A DNA stretch of 52,162 nucleotides from Phormidium tenue FACHB-1050. GTDB lineage: Bacteria; Cyanobacteriota; Cyanobacteriia; Pseudanabaenales; Pseudanabaenaceae. This document shows positions 26,609 through 36,698 of the stretch, in pieces (positions within the stretch are counted from its first letter, which is position 1; every line of letters begins with the position of its first letter). The position numbers and the translations under genes are program-made. The stretch spans positions 1 to 52,162 of the forward strand of contig NZ_JACJQY010000040.1 in the NCBI RefSeq assembly GCF_014696925.1. Reading direction: 5' to 3'. Below the pieces are notes generated by a model. That model did no database searches and had not been told where the DNA came from. It was given only the letters and a program-made list of their open reading frames with translations.

Positions 26609-26614
26609 CATAAC

Positions 26615-26715
26615 ATACAGACACTTGCATGAAGACAAATCAAAACCAAAAGATGAGTGGCGACGCTTCGCGTCGCCACTCATCTTTTGGTTTTATGTCC
26701 TAACAATATGCCTAC
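26615..26715. repeat. MITE-like palindromic element, family A, copy 2 (inverted)
   Basis: A perfect 25-bp stem (26642-26666 and 26670-26694, TTC loop, core GGCGACGC) with flanks GACAAATCAAAACC and GGTTTTATGTCCTAACAA that are, reversed, those of the element at 9934-10048, including TATAGCTGT at the outer end. It lies between the hybrid kinase (ending 26718) and the REC-PP2C gene. Confidence 0.65.
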
Positions 26716-26717
26716 AG

Positions 26718-29700
26718 CTATAACTTATTTGAATTTTGGATTTGTTCTACACCTTCGATAATTTGCGCTAGAAGAATTTTGGCATTTTTAGGTAAATCAC
26801 CCTGTTTACTAGTTTCTTCCAATATGCTCGCACGCTGAGCAATGCCTGTAATACCGATCGCTGCACTGGAGCCTTTGATAAAATGCGCCCTACGCTCGAC
26901 TTCAGCATAATGCTGTTGAGAGATACCGATCGTTAGAGCGTCTAAGTGTTCAGGCAACGAGCTAACAAAAGCGTGCAATAGTTCTTTCTGAAAAGCCATG
27001 TTTCCGCCAGATATTTCCTCAAGATATTCCCAATCTATTTCTAAAACAAATTCAAGATCTTGAGAATTTTGATTTAAAGTGTTGGCAGTATTCGTATTTG
27101 ACAAAGAATTTTCAATTTCGGCTTCTAGTCTGGTTGAACTACGATTGGCAAATACTTGTCCCCAGTAAGATATTTTTTTTGCTAAATCTTCCTTACGCAC
27201 AGGTTTACTTAGATAATCATCCATCCCCGATGCTAGGCAGCGATCGCGATCTTCTTGCATCGCATTCGCCGTTAGCGCAATGATAATAACCTTGGTAGAA
27301 GAAATCTCTTCTGCTTCTAAAGCCCGAATTTGGCGACTAGTACTATAGCCATCTAAGATCGGCATTTGACAATCCATCAAAATAATATCGTAATGAATTT
27401 GAGAACATAGATCTAGAACCTCCTGTCCATTTGCTGCAATATCAGTCTGATAACCTAAGCTTTGAAGTTGATTGATCGCCACTTTTTGATTAACTAAACT
27501 ATCCTCTGCAAGTAAAATTTTTAGATTAGAAGGTAAGACTGGGGGAAGATCGCATGAAGGATAAATGGGAGGCTCAAAAACTGATTTTTGTGTATTTCCT
27601 GAGATACTTTCAATCAAACAATTTAAAAGACGCATCTTGCGAACAGGTTTGCGAAGATACTCAGTAAAGCCAATTTCGATCATGCGAGTCGCATCGCCAC
27701 TTTGATCGAGGGATGTCAACATCACTAAGTGGATATCTTTGAGTTTGGTAGAGCTTTTAATTTGTCTCCCCAGTTGCTCACCATCAAGTTCAGGCATTTG
27801 CTTATCAAGAATGGCAATTTGATATGGATCGGTTGCCGTGATCGCTTTTTCTAGATAAAATAAAGTCAAATTAGATTGCTGAACTGTATCAACACGCATT
27901 CCAAAGCTACTGAGTTGATGGTAAAGAATATTGCAATTAGTAATACTATCGTCAACTACCAATACTCTCACGCCTTCTAGGATTTCAGCGCCTGCATCAT
28001 TGCGAGGGCAGTTATTCTGTTTGTGGAAGGTAATTACAAACCAAAATGTAGAACCCTTATTCTCTTCACTTTGTAGATGGATTTCACCACCCATTAATTC
28101 TACAATTTGCTTGCATATGGCTAAGCCTAAGCCAGTACCACCATATTGACGAGTTGTTGAAGTGTCAACTTGAGCAAAAGGCTGAAACAACTTTGTTTGG
28201 GCTACTGGGGAAATACCAATACCAGTATCAATAATCGCAAATTTTAAGACTGCATCACTCTCAGTTTCAGATTGGAGCGTCACTTCAATTATGACTTCAC
28301 CTTGAGAGGTAAACTTGATAGCATTGTTCGTCAAATTTAGCAAGATTTGACGTAAACGACTGACATCACCACGCAAGCATTTAGGCACATTGGGATGAAT
28401 AAATGATGCTAGTTCAATACCCTTAAAATAAGCTGATGGTGCCAGAATTTCCGTGATTTCTTCGATGCTGATATCTAAATCAAAATCAAGATTCTCTAAT
28501 TGCATTTCACCTGCTTCTAATTTAGAGAAATCAAGAATTTCGTTGATTAGATTTAATAAATGGTCACCACTAGAACGAATTGTGTCTGCGAAGTCTCTCT
28601 GCCGCTCATCAAGCTCAGTATCTAGGAGCAGTCCTGTCATCCCAATAACAGCATTCATCGGGGTGCGAATCTCATGACTCATTGTTGCCAAAAATGAGCT
28701 TTTTGCCATTGTCGCTTGTTCTGCTTCGGCACGCGCCAAATCTAAGGCGATATTTTGTTCTTGTAAAAGTTTAAGTTGTTCTTTTTCCTGGGCTAGCAAT
28801 CTGGACTGGGCGATCGCAATTCCAATTTGATCGGCAAGCTGGCTCAGAAGACTGATCTCAAAAGATTCCCAATGCCTTGGCGCAGAACATTGATGGGCAA
28901 TCAGCAATCCCCACAAACGAGCATTTTCAATAATCGGAACAACAAGGTTTGCTTGCACTTGAAAACTAACTAAAAGTTCTTTATGACATTCACTGAGATC
29001 AGATTCAGCAATATTGTCGATCGCTAATTTCCGTCCTTGTTGATAAACTTGCCAATATCCTGATTGAAAGCAAGTATCTTGAATATTCGTATTTAGGGAG
29101 GATTGCCATTTTGGATTAATCGATTCTACTTCTACAGTCCCACTCCAATCGGACTGAAATCGATAAATGAGGACACGATCAGCTCTAACTAGTTTGCGGA
29201 TCTCACTAACGGATGTATTGAGTATTTCTTTAAGATTTAAGGATTGGCGGATGCGTAAAGCAATATCGGAAAGTAGCAGCGATCGCCAGTTCTGTTTATG
29301 TAAATCCCTCTCAATTTTCCGCTTTTCCATGAATTGACCGATCTGTCTACTGATTGCTGTGACTACGTTGAGTAGTTCAGGACTAGAATTTTGGTCTTGA
29401 CGGCTAAACAAGGTAATCACAGCTAATATTGTCTCGTTCTCACCATAGACAGGAAAACTTAACGCATAGTTGATACCTAATTTCTTAACAGCTTCTAATT
29501 TATGAAAATTAGGATATTGGTCAACCTTCACACACTTAGCACATCCCTCAGCCCAAACGGAACCAATCAAACCCGATCCATACTTAATTGACATTAGTTG
29601 ATGAGTTTGGATTAGTTCTGTTGAGTCAATTGTTGGATTGGTATAACTTGTCATGAGATTCAAAGTGTGGGGATAGCTACTGGTAAGCCACAGTTCCCCA

Positions 29701-30788
29701 ATATCCCAAGATAATTGTTCGCAAAGTGTGCGTAAGATGCGGATGGCTGCGCTACTAAAGCTCGATGATTCTGCTAGAACTCGTGCGATTTGATTTTGGG
29801 TAGTTACCAATTTTTCCGTCTGTTGACGACGAAGCCGATCATGTTCAGCTTCCTTTTGAGAAGTTATATCTTTCGCAACGCCAAGAAACCCTGTAATCTC
29901 TTTCTGCTCGTTACGAATAGCTGTAATTGCTAGTAATACAGGAAGGCGATCGCCATTTTTACAAATATAAGTCCAGTCTTTTTCAAATACTTCCCCCAAC
30001 TTTACTTTAGCTGTTAACACTTCAAAACCAACTTCAATGGTCTGGTTTAACTCGGCTGATAATTGCTGCGATCGCTCGTTAATTTCTCTAGTGTCGTGGA
30101 AGACTGTAAGGTTTTTTTCAATTATTTCTGTTGCCTTATATCCCAACATCAGCTCTGCGCCTGAGTTAAAGGATTGAATAGTCCCTTGCAAGTCAGTGGC
30201 AATAATCGCAAAGTTCACACTATCTAAAATCGCTTGTTGAAGCATTGAGACCTTCTTCGAGGTCTCAAGTACAGATACAAGAATCTTGGATGCTTCATTG
30301 TTGCGTCTTAACTCTAACTGGCTGATGACTAAGCGACTGAGAGCTTCGAGTTGTTGAATTTGGATAGATGTTAAGTCTCGTGGCTGGCGATCGATGACAC
30401 ATAAAGTGCCTAAGGTGAAATTATCAGAAGTTCTTAAAGGTATACCAGCATAAAAGCGAATATGCGGATCATCAGCTACTAGAGGATTGTCAGCAAAACG
30501 CGGATCTTCAAGTGCATCAGCCACTTGTAAGATTGCGTCATTAGCGACTGCATGGGCACAAAATGAAATGTCGCGCGGTGTCTCTGATACGTCAATGCCA
30601 ACACGGGACTTAAACCATTGCCGATCGCGATCAATTAAAGATATCAAGGCGATCGGTGTGCCGCAGATACTAGCAGCTAGTTGCGTCAAGTCATCATATT
30701 CCTGCTCTGGCAATGTATCGAGGATGTTATATCTCTCAAGAGCAACTTGGCGATCGCTTTCATTGGAGGGTGTTTGAGGTTTTTGCAT
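26718..30788 (-). CDS. Hybrid sensor histidine kinase (GAF-PAS-GAF-GAF-HK-REC-REC-HPt)
   Basis: A 1356-residue soluble phosphorelay kinase. Domains in order: GAF (about 20-165), PAS with PAC (about 185-315), GAF (about 340-490), GAF (about 515-685; phytochrome-like but I see no clear bilin Cys), HisKA with [10 protein letters not shown] (about 710-775), HATPase with NLTNNAIKF and DTGIGI (about 820-935), REC1 with ILDKQMP, REC2 with ILMDCQMP, and an HPt with [12 protein letters not shown] near the C-terminus. No membrane segment, so it senses a cytoplasmic signal. All phosphorelay residues (His, Asp, Asp, His) are present. The HPt suggests onward transfer to a separate regulator. Confidence 0.95.
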   Translation of the reverse strand: MQKPQTPSNESDRQVALERYNILDTLPEQEYDDLTQLAASICGTPIALISLIDRDRQWFKSRVGIDVSETPRDISFCAHAVANDAILQVADALEDPRFADNPLVADDPHIRFYAGIPLRTSDNFTLGTLCVIDRQPRDLTSIQIQQLEALSRLVISQLELRRNNEASKILVSVLETSKKVSMLQQAILDSVNFAIIATDLQGTIQSFNSGAELMLGYKATEIIEKNLTVFHDTREINERSQQLSAELNQTIEVGFEVLTAKVKLGEVFEKDWTYICKNGDRLPVLLAITAIRNEQKEITGFLGVAKDITSQKEAEHDRLRRQQTEKLVTTQNQIARVLAESSSFSSAAIRILRTLCEQLSWDIGELWLTSSYPHTLNLMTSYTNPTIDSTELIQTHQLMSIKYGSGLIGSVWAEGCAKCVKVDQYPNFHKLEAVKKLGINYALSFPVYGENETILAVITLFSRQDQNSSPELLNVVTAISRQIGQFMEKRKIERDLHKQNWRSLLLSDIALRIRQSLNLKEILNTSVSEIRKLVRADRVLIYRFQSDWSGTVEVESINPKWQSSLNTNIQDTCFQSGYWQVYQQGRKLAIDNIAESDLSECHKELLVSFQVQANLVVPIIENARLWGLLIAHQCSAPRHWESFEISLLSQLADQIGIAIAQSRLLAQEKEQLKLLQEQNIALDLARAEAEQATMAKSSFLATMSHEIRTPMNAVIGMTGLLLDTELDERQRDFADTIRSSGDHLLNLINEILDFSKLEAGEMQLENLDFDLDISIEEITEILAPSAYFKGIELASFIHPNVPKCLRGDVSRLRQILLNLTNNAIKFTSQGEVIIEVTLQSETESDAVLKFAIIDTGIGISPVAQTKLFQPFAQVDTSTTRQYGGTGLGLAICKQIVELMGGEIHLQSEENKGSTFWFVITFHKQNNCPRNDAGAEILEGVRVLVVDDSITNCNILYHQLSSFGMRVDTVQQSNLTLFYLEKAITATDPYQIAILDKQMPELDGEQLGRQIKSSTKLKDIHLVMLTSLDQSGDATRMIEIGFTEYLRKPVRKMRLLNCLIESISGNTQKSVFEPPIYPSCDLPPVLPSNLKILLAEDSLVNQKVAINQLQSLGYQTDIAANGQEVLDLCSQIHYDIILMDCQMPILDGYSTSRQIRALEAEEISSTKVIIIALTANAMQEDRDRCLASGMDDYLSKPVRKEDLAKKISYWGQVFANRSSTRLEAEIENSLSNTNTANTLNQNSQDLEFVLEIDWEYLEEISGGNMAFQKELLHAFVSSLPEHLDALTIGISQQHYAEVERRAHFIKGSSAAIGITGIAQRASILEETSKQGDLPKNAKILLAQIIEGVEQIQNSNKL

Positions 30789-30952
30789 AAAATTAAACTA
30801 AACAAATATAGGAGTTGATTGCTTATTCCCCGTTTCACAGAATCTCTCATAACTATTAGTTACTAATTAGAAGGAGAGCGCTTTGCGCCGTCCTTTTAAA
30901 CTATTTTAGTCGGGTTTGGTATAATGCAAACAGTAATAACAGGATAATTAAA

Positions 30953-31465
30953 ATGGGCAAAAACAAGGAAAAATCAACTGATAAAGAGCTATCTGGTGCA
31001 ATTAATATTGGAATTTCTGAAGAAGATCGGAGTGCGATCGCTGAAGGCTTATCGCGGTTGCTTGCTGATACCTATACTCTCTATCTTAAGACCCATAATT
31101 TCCATTGGAATGTGACGGGACCAATGTTCAATACATTGCATCTCATGTTTGAAGCACAATATACAGAGCTTGCCCTAGCTGTCGATCTCATTGCCGAACG
31201 GATTCGCTCTCTTGGTATTCCTGCACCTGGAACCTATTCAGCCTATGCGAAACTCACTTCGATTCCTGAAACTGAAGGAGTTCCTAAAGCGACAGAAATG
31301 ATCAAGTTGCTAGTCGAAGGACAAGAAGCGGTAACACGCACTGCGCGTTCCATTTTCCCGATCGCTGAAAAAGCAAGTGATGAACCTACAGCCGATCTAT
31401 TGACTCAACGGATGCAAGTCCATGAAAAGACTGCATGGATGTTGAGAAGTTTGTTAGAAGAATAA
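30953..31465 (+). CDS. dps: Dps-family ferritin-like protein
   Basis: A 170-residue four-helix-bundle protein that stores iron and protects DNA by consuming peroxide. The ferroxidase-site residues are seen in [14 protein letters not shown] (His) and [21 protein letters not shown] (Asp/Glu). A 25-residue charged N-terminus ([15 protein letters not shown]) may contact DNA. The start is supported by a purine-rich AACAGGATAATTAAA upstream. Monocistronic; followed by a family C repeat and a branched hairpin. Confidence 0.93.
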   Translation: MGKNKEKSTDKELSGAINIGISEEDRSAIAEGLSRLLADTYTLYLKTHNFHWNVTGPMFNTLHLMFEAQYTELALAVDLIAERIRSLGIPAPGTYSAYAKLTSIPETEGVPKATEMIKLLVEGQEAVTRTARSIFPIAEKASDEPTADLLTQRMQVHEKTAWMLRSLLEE

Positions 31466-31474
31466 TCATAAATT

Positions 31475-31570
31475 AGAGCGCTTTGCGCTTAAACCTAAGC
31501 TAAGGAAGTTTTTAAACAGCGCTGCTTTGCAACGCTTTTAAAAACTTCCTTAGGGTTCATTTGAATGCGC
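31475..31570. repeat. Dispersed hairpin repeat, family C, copy 2
   Basis: Opens AGCGCTTTGCGCTTAAACC; the inner stem pairs AAGGAAGTTTTTAAA with TTTAAAAACTTCCTT, and GGGTTCATTTGAATGCG closes it. Downstream of dps. Confidence 0.65.
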
Positions 31571-31578
31571 GGCTTAAT

Positions 31579-31695
31579 TTAACGTGAGTTCGATATAGCC
31601 ATTTGCATCGTGCGAAGCACGATGCAAATGGCGAAAAATGGTAAGAATCGCTTAGCGATTCTTACCATTTTTCGCTTTCGTCGAACTGACGTTAA
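31579..31695. repeat. Branched (three-way) inverted-repeat structure
   Basis: An outer 15-bp pair (31579-31593 with 31681-31695, one mismatch) encloses two perfect hairpins: 31598-31613 with 31617-31632 (16 bp, GAA loop) and 31631-31651 with 31655-31675 (21 bp, TTA loop). Same plan as 12454-12578 but unrelated stem sequences. It lies between dps and the glycosyltransferase gene. Confidence 0.75.
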
Positions 31696-31740
31696 TTTAC
31701 GATAGGATAAGTTTTTAGAATATAAGCATCTCCATCGAAG

Positions 31741-32919
31741 TTGAATAATCCGCTTTTTTTGATAGGTTTCCCGATATTTTTTTTGCTTTTACAAGTCCCC
31801 GCGACACTTGTACTACTAAAACGCCTTAGCACAGCCCGCGATCGCACAGCACCATTAATTCCCCTTGAGCCAGCAACCGAAGAATTAGCCAAGCAATCGC
31901 CTAAAGTTTCGATAGTCATCCCTACACTCAATGAGATCGATCGCTTACCGACTTGTTTAGAAGGCTTACGTGATCAAGCTGCCAAAGAAATTATTGTGGT
32001 GGATAGCCGATCGCAGGATGGCACACCCGAATATGTGCAGAAATTGCAAAAAGAGTTTCCTATTCCCCTCAAACTAATTACCGACGATCCTCTGCCCGAA
32101 GGTTGGGTGGGTCGTCCTTGGGCTTTACATACAGGGTTTTTAAATAGTGATCCAACTAGTGAATGGGTACTGGGCATTGATGCTGACACATTGCCGCAAA
32201 AGGGACTAGTAGCTAGTTTTGTGCAGCAAGCCACTGAGGACAATTTTGATATTGTTTCCCTATCGCCGAAGTTTATTCTCAAAACCGCAGGTGAGCAATG
32301 GTTGCAACCTGCCTTATTAATCACCCTGATTTTTCGATTTGGGGCAACAGGCGATCGCACCCAGTTTACCGAAGATCGTGTAATGGCAAATGGTCAATGT
32401 TTTTTATCAAAACGCGCCAAACTGGTTGAGCTAAATGGCTATGAACTCGCAAAATCATCATTTTGCGATGATGTTACCCTCGCTAGAGCCGCTGCCCAAC
32501 GTGGTGCAAAGGTGGGATTTCTCGATGGTGCAGCACTGATGCAGGTGAGAATGTATACATCAATGGCGGAAACATGGCGCGAATGGGGGCGATCGCTTGA
32601 TCTCAAGGATGCCTCAACCCCGACACAAACCTTTGCTGATTGCCTCTTACTTACGGCTGTTCAAGGCTTACCAATACCTTTGCTAATAGCATTGTCAATT
32701 TGGCAACCTGTACCATCGCTGTTGATAAATATTTGGTTCTGGCTCAATGCCTTTCTCATATTTATTCGCTGCTTACTAGTATTCGGCATTCGCACTAGTT
32801 ACACCGAAGTGGGCTTTTGGTTTTGGCTATCCCCTCTAGCTGATCCCTTTGCTGTAATGCGGATTTGGATTTCCGCACTCACCAAACCCAAAAGTTGGCG
32901 CGGTCGCACTTACTCATAG
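31741..32919 (+). CDS. Family 2 glycosyltransferase, CruG-like (carotenoid 2'-O-glycosylation)
   Basis: A 392-residue membrane-associated GT2 enzyme starting at TTG 31741. N-terminal hydrophobic segment (about 5-27), then the GT-A core: SIVIPTLNEIDRLP, VVDSRSQDGTPE, PEGWVGRPWALHTGF, LGIDADTLP (DxD), and C-terminal hydrophobic segments (about 310-365). PEGWVGRPWAL and the late membrane segments match the GT2 group that contains HpnB and the cyanobacterial CruG, which glycosylates myxol-type carotenoids. CruG assignment is from memory, so the sugar acceptor is provisional. No other carotenoid gene is adjacent. Confidence 0.8.
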   Translation: MNNPLFLIGFPIFFLLLQVPATLVLLKRLSTARDRTAPLIPLEPATEELAKQSPKVSIVIPTLNEIDRLPTCLEGLRDQAAKEIIVVDSRSQDGTPEYVQKLQKEFPIPLKLITDDPLPEGWVGRPWALHTGFLNSDPTSEWVLGIDADTLPQKGLVASFVQQATEDNFDIVSLSPKFILKTAGEQWLQPALLITLIFRFGATGDRTQFTEDRVMANGQCFLSKRAKLVELNGYELAKSSFCDDVTLARAAAQRGAKVGFLDGAALMQVRMYTSMAETWREWGRSLDLKDASTPTQTFADCLLLTAVQGLPIPLLIALSIWQPVPSLLINIWFWLNAFLIFIRCLLVFGIRTSYTEVGFWFWLSPLADPFAVMRIWISALTKPKSWRGRTYS

Positions 32920-32962
32920 AACAAAGGGGGCTTAAGCCGCCTTTGTCCTATAGGAAATTTTG

Positions 32963-33045
32963 CTTAAACAAACCACAAGAAAATTTTTAAAAGCGTTACA
33001 AGGCAACGCTTTTAAAAATTTCCTTGGTTTGGGGTTGAACGCTGA
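32963..33045. repeat. Dispersed hairpin repeat, family C, copy 3
   Basis: Stem AAGAAAATTTTTAAAAGCGTT with AACGCTTTTAAAAATTTCCTT around a short loop, followed by GGTTTGGGGTTGAACGC. The GCGCTTTGCGC opening box is absent on the left in this copy. It lies between the GT2 gene and the SPOR-like gene. Confidence 0.6.
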
Positions 33046-33058
33046 GCACTGCTTGAAG

Positions 33059-33886
33059 CTAGAAAAATACAACACGACTATCAAATCCTTGACGACGAAC
33101 AGTTAGGTTGAGAGTCTCAGCACTGCCCCGATCAGGATAGCCCTGCACTTCGATATACGTGCCACGATGGGAAGAGCGTAATTGTGCATTAGGAGCGATC
33201 GCTTGGACTCGCTGCAACTCCGATACTAAACCCGTGGGAATAATCACGAAGTAGCGTAATTGTGCGCCAGAGGTCGAATTTTGAGCGGTGATCGGCGGAA
33301 TACTTTGAGTCGGGAAAGATTGATTTTGTGGGGGCAGTGGTTGAGGCGATCGCACAATTTCGATCGCATTGTTAGTTGGAAAACCTGAGTTAGGCACGTT
33401 GGGTAATGGCTCATCCACTCGTACTGTTGGAATCGATTCCACAGGAATTGGCGCGGATGAGATGGGTGGATTATTGCTAGGGATGGCAGGTATCGAACTT
33501 ACAGGAGCAGAGGGGAAAGTTGCAAATTTATTTTGTACTGTTTGGATTTGGGGATTTAGCCCTGCTTGACTAAACTGAGCAGCACGGCGTTGTGCAAGAT
33601 TTAAGTTATTGAAGCGTCCTAGTTGCACCACCTGCTCACCTGTGGCTAAGCGACTGACAAATGCGTCGGGCGCTAACACCTTAGCCTGTTGTACATTTGC
33701 CACATTGGGTAAATAGACAAGGTACTGCGTGCTACTGGCATTGGTGGGGGCAGCTACTGGGAAGGAGTCATTTGGGAAAGACTGGGCGTTGGCGCTAAAG
33801 TCGTTCATCGCAGTGGTGCTAATACTCAACAGAGATACTAGTCCAAGGGAAACGTTGCGAAGAGTATTTTGTGTGTGGAGTCTCAT
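33059..33886 (-). CDS. Exported protein with two SPOR-like repeats
   Basis: A 275-residue protein when started at ATG 33886 (MRLHTQNTLRNVSLGL); the ORF extends 32 codons further upstream but without a signal peptide. Signal peptide about 1-35 ending SANAQ. Two SPOR-like repeats: after the signal (TQYLVYLPNVANVQQAKVL, VQLGRFNNLNLAQRRAAQF) and at the C-terminus (LRYFVIIPTGLVSELQRVQ, IEVQGYPDRGSAETLNLTV). They are joined by a long Pro/Ser-rich linker (about 105-190). SPOR domains bind denuded peptidoglycan at division sites; here a periplasmic cell-wall role is inferred. Confidence 0.8.
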   Translation of the reverse strand: MRLHTQNTLRNVSLGLVSLLSISTTAMNDFSANAQSFPNDSFPVAAPTNASSTQYLVYLPNVANVQQAKVLAPDAFVSRLATGEQVVQLGRFNNLNLAQRRAAQFSQAGLNPQIQTVQNKFATFPSAPVSSIPAIPSNNPPISSAPIPVESIPTVRVDEPLPNVPNSGFPTNNAIEIVRSPQPLPPQNQSFPTQSIPPITAQNSTSGAQLRYFVIIPTGLVSELQRVQAIAPNAQLRSSHRGTYIEVQGYPDRGSAETLNLTVRRQGFDSRVVFF

Positions 33887-33972
33887 ATGCTTGAGCTGAA
33901 GGTAGCAAAAAATGAAATTGGGCGCGATTGTACCATACTCTACAAGACTCACGTAATCTCCTTTAGTTTCAA

Positions 33973-34019
33973 ACATTAGCAAGAAGGGCGGCGCGAAGCG
34001 CCGCCCTTCTTGCTAATGT
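33973..34019. terminator. Hairpin between proA and the SPOR-like gene
   Basis: A 22-bp perfect stem (33973-33994 and 33998-34019), GAA loop, core GGGCGGCGC, directly downstream of proA on the minus strand. Confidence 0.85.
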
Positions 34020-34023
34020 AAGG

Positions 34024-35412
34024 TTATAAATCACGATGGGTAAAGGCTTTAGCCTTTGCACCTGTGTAGTTAGCCACAATATGACCATCGCCCACAAGGC
34101 GATATTTATAAGTAACTAGCCCTTCCAAACCCACTGGCCCACGAGGCGGCATTTTGCTAGTGCTAATGCCCACTTCTGCGCCAAAGCCATAGCGGAAACC
34201 GTCAGCAAATCTGGTTGAACAGTTGTGAAATACCCCAGCAGAATCAATGTCGCTCATAAATATCTCAGCGATCGCTTGATTTTCGGTGACGATCGCTTCG
34301 GTATGTTTCGAGCCGTAGGTAGTGATATGGGCGATCGCCTCTTCTAGAGAATCAACAATTTTGATGGATAAAATCAAATCACAATATTCCGTTGACCAGT
34401 CGGATTCTTCAGCAGGATTGATCGCCATGATTTCCAGAGTGCGATCGCAGCCACGTAGCTCTACACCACGTTCTTGCAAAGCAGTGAACGCTAGAGGTAA
34501 GAATTTAGAAGCGATCGCCCTATGCACTAACATTGTCTCGATCGCATTACAAGCCGCAGGATATTGGGTTTTGCTATCGACTGCGATCGCTACAGCTTTT
34601 TCCAAATCCGCCGACTCATCTACATATAGATGGCAGACTCCATCGGCATGACCGAGGACGGGAATATGCGTATTGTCTTGGATGTAGCGCACAAACTGAT
34701 TAGAACCCCTAGGAATAATCAGATCGATCAGTTTATCCATTTTTAAAATAGCTAAAGTTTCGGCGCGGGTGGTCAATAGCTGCACCACATTTGGCGATAC
34801 GCCACCCTGTTTTGTAAATAGCTCTTCTAACGCTTTGTACATGACTAAAGCGATCGCTTCACAGGAATGTACTGCTTCACTACCACCTTTGAGAATTACG
34901 CCATTACCTGACTTAATGCCCAGCGCTGCAATTTGGGTAACAGCATCAGGACGCGCCTCAAAAATCACCCCAATTACGCCCAAAGGACAAGACAAACGCT
35001 CTAGCACTAAACCTGCATCTAGCTCACGATGAATTTGGCGATCGCCAATGGGATCTTCAAGGCGAATTACATCGCGCACACCTGCGATCATGCCTTTCAG
35101 TTTATTGGCATCCAGTTTGAGACGAGCGATCAAGGCGCTGGACAATTGGTTCGCATTAGCCGTAGCGATATCCTTTTGATTAGCTGCCAAAATCATTTCA
35201 GTTTGTTGCTCTAGAGCAATCGAGATCGCTTCTAAAGCCGCATTTTTGGCAGCCGTCGGCAATTTCGCTAAGGTGATCGCGGCGGTGCGAGTACGTTGGA
35301 TCGACTCTAATAAATCTTGTGGCAAATCTTGTGACAAATCTATAGGTACATTCCCAGACACGTTAATCTCTATTACTTTTCGTGGATTACAGTTGTGAAG
35401 CAAATAAACCAA
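34024..35412 (-). CDS. proA: Glutamate-5-semialdehyde dehydrogenase ProA
   Basis: A 462-residue aldehyde-dehydrogenase-fold enzyme that reduces gamma-glutamyl phosphate with NADPH in proline synthesis. Motifs: [20 protein letters not shown] (cofactor region), [24 protein letters not shown], and the catalytic Cys in [14 protein letters not shown]. The ATG at 35412 gives about 25 extra residues; a GTG at 35361 ([10 protein letters not shown]) may be the true start, because the longer start lies within a repeat element. Confidence 0.95.
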   Translation of the reverse strand: MVYLLHNCNPRKVIEINVSGNVPIDLSQDLPQDLLESIQRTRTAAITLAKLPTAAKNAALEAISIALEQQTEMILAANQKDIATANANQLSSALIARLKLDANKLKGMIAGVRDVIRLEDPIGDRQIHRELDAGLVLERLSCPLGVIGVIFEARPDAVTQIAALGIKSGNGVILKGGSEAVHSCEAIALVMYKALEELFTKQGGVSPNVVQLLTTRAETLAILKMDKLIDLIIPRGSNQFVRYIQDNTHIPVLGHADGVCHLYVDESADLEKAVAIAVDSKTQYPAACNAIETMLVHRAIASKFLPLAFTALQERGVELRGCDRTLEIMAINPAEESDWSTEYCDLILSIKIVDSLEEAIAHITTYGSKHTEAIVTENQAIAEIFMSDIDSAGVFHNCSTRFADGFRYGFGAEVGISTSKMPPRGPVGLEGLVTYKYRLVGDGHIVANYTGAKAKAFTHRDL

Positions 35413-35500
35413 GAACTCAAGTTCTTGGCTAAAAGCTCAAGTCTGCTGAAGCAGACTGAAGAATACTTCTAATTAACCCGTTTCAATGGGTTTGAGCTTT
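35409..35500. repeat. Branched hairpin element at the proA 5' end
   Basis: CCAAGAAC-TCAA-GTTCTTGG (35409-35428) is followed by an outer pair AAAGCTCA/TGAGCTTT (35432-35439 with 35493-35500). This encloses AGTCTGC-TGAA-GCAGACT (35440-35457) and an AACCC/GGGTT hairpin (about 35475-35490). I recall very similar elements in many cyanobacterial genomes; the mobility mechanism is unknown to me. Confidence 0.6.
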
Positions 35501-35795
35501 GAGCATCGCACTTGAGTGTAGGGCTACTGCGTAAGTCTTATCTTAATACGAAAAGATCAAAGGTAAAGCGGACAAGGCCCTCCCTAAGTTATTCTCAATA
35601 AAGCTTGCGCCGTAAAATAAGGAACCAAATTTTGATAGCGCGGCGAAGCCGCGCTATCAAAATTTGGTTCCTTATTAACTAAGTACTTGGGCAAAATAAA
35701 TTACCAAAACCCATAAAGTTGCGCCCCTGCGGGGCGCAACTTTATGGGTTTTGGTTTCACTTATAAGAAGGGACGCAAAGCATCACTTCTTAGTT
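35501..35795. repeat. Gene-free stretch with two long hairpins
   Basis: Contains a 29-bp perfect hairpin (35616-35644 and 35648-35676, GAA loop, core GCGCGGC) and a 25-bp perfect hairpin (35703-35727 and 35731-35755, TGC loop, core GCGCCCC), plus GTAAGTCTTATCTTAA near 35532, which recurs in the MITE-like element at 47334. No ORF seen. Confidence 0.7.
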
Positions 35796-36131
35796 TTAGA
35801 AACTACCTACACTCAGGGGAACCCAATCACCCTTGGTGGTTAAGCCTAAAAACATGGACTCTTGCGATCGGATTGATTTACCAGTAAGCGCACAAGATTC
35901 ATTTCTCTGAGCTGTCGCCGTGACACTAGCGCGAATTTGTTCGGGTGAGATCTGCTTCTGCGTCGGTGATGTTTGCCGCTGATCAATGTAATCCCACAAA
36001 ACACCACGGATGAGAGCCTGATAGCCTTGTCCTCCAGCAAGTTCCTTGAGCTTTTCCTTTAACTCGCGTTCTAGGCGAATACTGGTAACTTCCATCTCGG
36101 TAGTTGCAGGGCTTTGATGTAGTGTCTGCAT
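35796..36131 (-). CDS. Ribbon-helix-helix (CopG-type) regulator
   Basis: A 111-residue protein. Residues about 13-50 form a ribbon-helix-helix fold: strand MEVTSIRLERE, then helices LKEKLKELAGGQG and YQALIRGVLWDYID. The C-terminal half (NESCALTGKSIRSQ, FLGLTTKGDWVPLSVGSF) is conserved-looking but unassigned. RHH dimers usually repress their own promoter by binding short tandem half-sites; such a site lies just upstream (36176-36193) and recurs before the tRNA array. SD TAGGAGAA supports ATG 36131. No toxin partner is adjacent in the usual antitoxin layout. Confidence 0.85.
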   Translation of the reverse strand: MQTLHQSPATTEMEVTSIRLERELKEKLKELAGGQGYQALIRGVLWDYIDQRQTSPTQKQISPEQIRASVTATAQRNESCALTGKSIRSQESMFLGLTTKGDWVPLSVGSF

Positions 36132-36175
36132 AAATATTTCTCCTAGTTAGTTTACAAACTTAGATATCTATGTTT

Positions 36176-36193
36176 ATACTACAAGTGTAGTAT
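36176..36193. promoter_or_regulatory. Palindromic operator ATACTAC-AAGT-GTAGTAT upstream of the RHH gene
   Basis: Two half-sites, ATACTACAAG forward (36176-36185) and its approximate mirror, form a 7-bp palindrome with a 4-base centre, about 45 bases upstream of the RHH start. On the minus strand it overlaps a TATAAA-like -10 (in AGTATAAAC). The 10-mer ATACTACAAG occurs again at 37831-37840. Confidence 0.65.
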
Positions 36194-36223
36194 GACTATC
36201 TAAGAAATTCCAAGTACATTCCC

Positions 36224-36523
36224 ATGAAATCCCATTTGTCCATCGGTCAGCATCAGAGCGGATATCCCCAAGTTTGGCAGCGAGCCAATACCTTGGCAAT
36301 ATCTGGCTTTGTGATGAACATTTTGGACAGAGATTCAATTGGGATTTGTGGCGATATTTACGGTGATATTTCTGGCGATCGCAGGAACTTAGAATCTCCC
36401 GACTATTCAGACAACAAGGGATCGAGGAGAGATGCTCTCACCAGCGTTAGCCGATTTATTAGTGCAATTAATCCAGAGACATACCCAAGCGGGAGGTATC
36501 GGCAGATCGCCATACCCACATAA
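36224..36523 (+). CDS. Doubtful 99-residue ORF, or a non-coding transcript
   Basis: An ORF without recognised domain (MKSHLSIGQHQSGYPQVW), low complexity in hydrophobicity and with GDIYGDISGD. It is divergent from the RHH gene and sits behind the same operator. A strong terminator (36545-36577, 12-bp GC-rich stem and T-run) follows, so a transcript very likely exists; whether it is translated is uncertain. No clear SD before ATG 36224. Confidence 0.35.
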   Translation: MKSHLSIGQHQSGYPQVWQRANTLAISGFVMNILDRDSIGICGDIYGDISGDRRNLESPDYSDNKGSRRDALTSVSRFISAINPETYPSGRYRQIAIPT

Positions 36524-36544
36524 CGAGTAGACAATTAAGTCTTT

Positions 36545-36577
36545 CGCCCCCGCTTTCACACCTAAGAAAGCGGGGGC
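36545..36577 (+). terminator. GC-rich rho-independent terminator
   Basis: GCCCCCGCTTTC (36545-36556) pairs with GAAAGCGGGGGC (36566-36577), loop ACACCTAA, followed by TTTTTT. Clear terminator for a rightward transcript from the 36224 region. Confidence 0.85.
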
Positions 36578-36578
36578 A

Positions 36579-36675
36579 TTTTTTGTTTTCCAATGAGTAC
36601 ATACTCATTGGAAAACAAAAAATCAATCTTAGTAAGAGTTTTGAGGTTTCATTTTGCCTACGGCAAAATGAAACC
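36579..36675. repeat. Two further hairpins upstream of the HNH gene
   Basis: A 20-bp perfect stem (36579-36598 and 36603-36622, loop ACAT) and a 14-bp perfect stem (36645-36658 and 36662-36675, loop TAC, core TTTTGCC-TAC-GGCAAAA). The second ends 24 bases before the HNH start codon, close to its ribosome binding site. Confidence 0.7.
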
Positions 36676-36698
36676 AGCTATATCGTGAGGAGAAGCCA

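Noticed and set aside
35796-36523. RHH gene and divergent ORF as a classical toxin-antitoxin pair
   Set aside because: The divergent ORF has no toxin-like features and the pair is not in the usual co-directional overlap.
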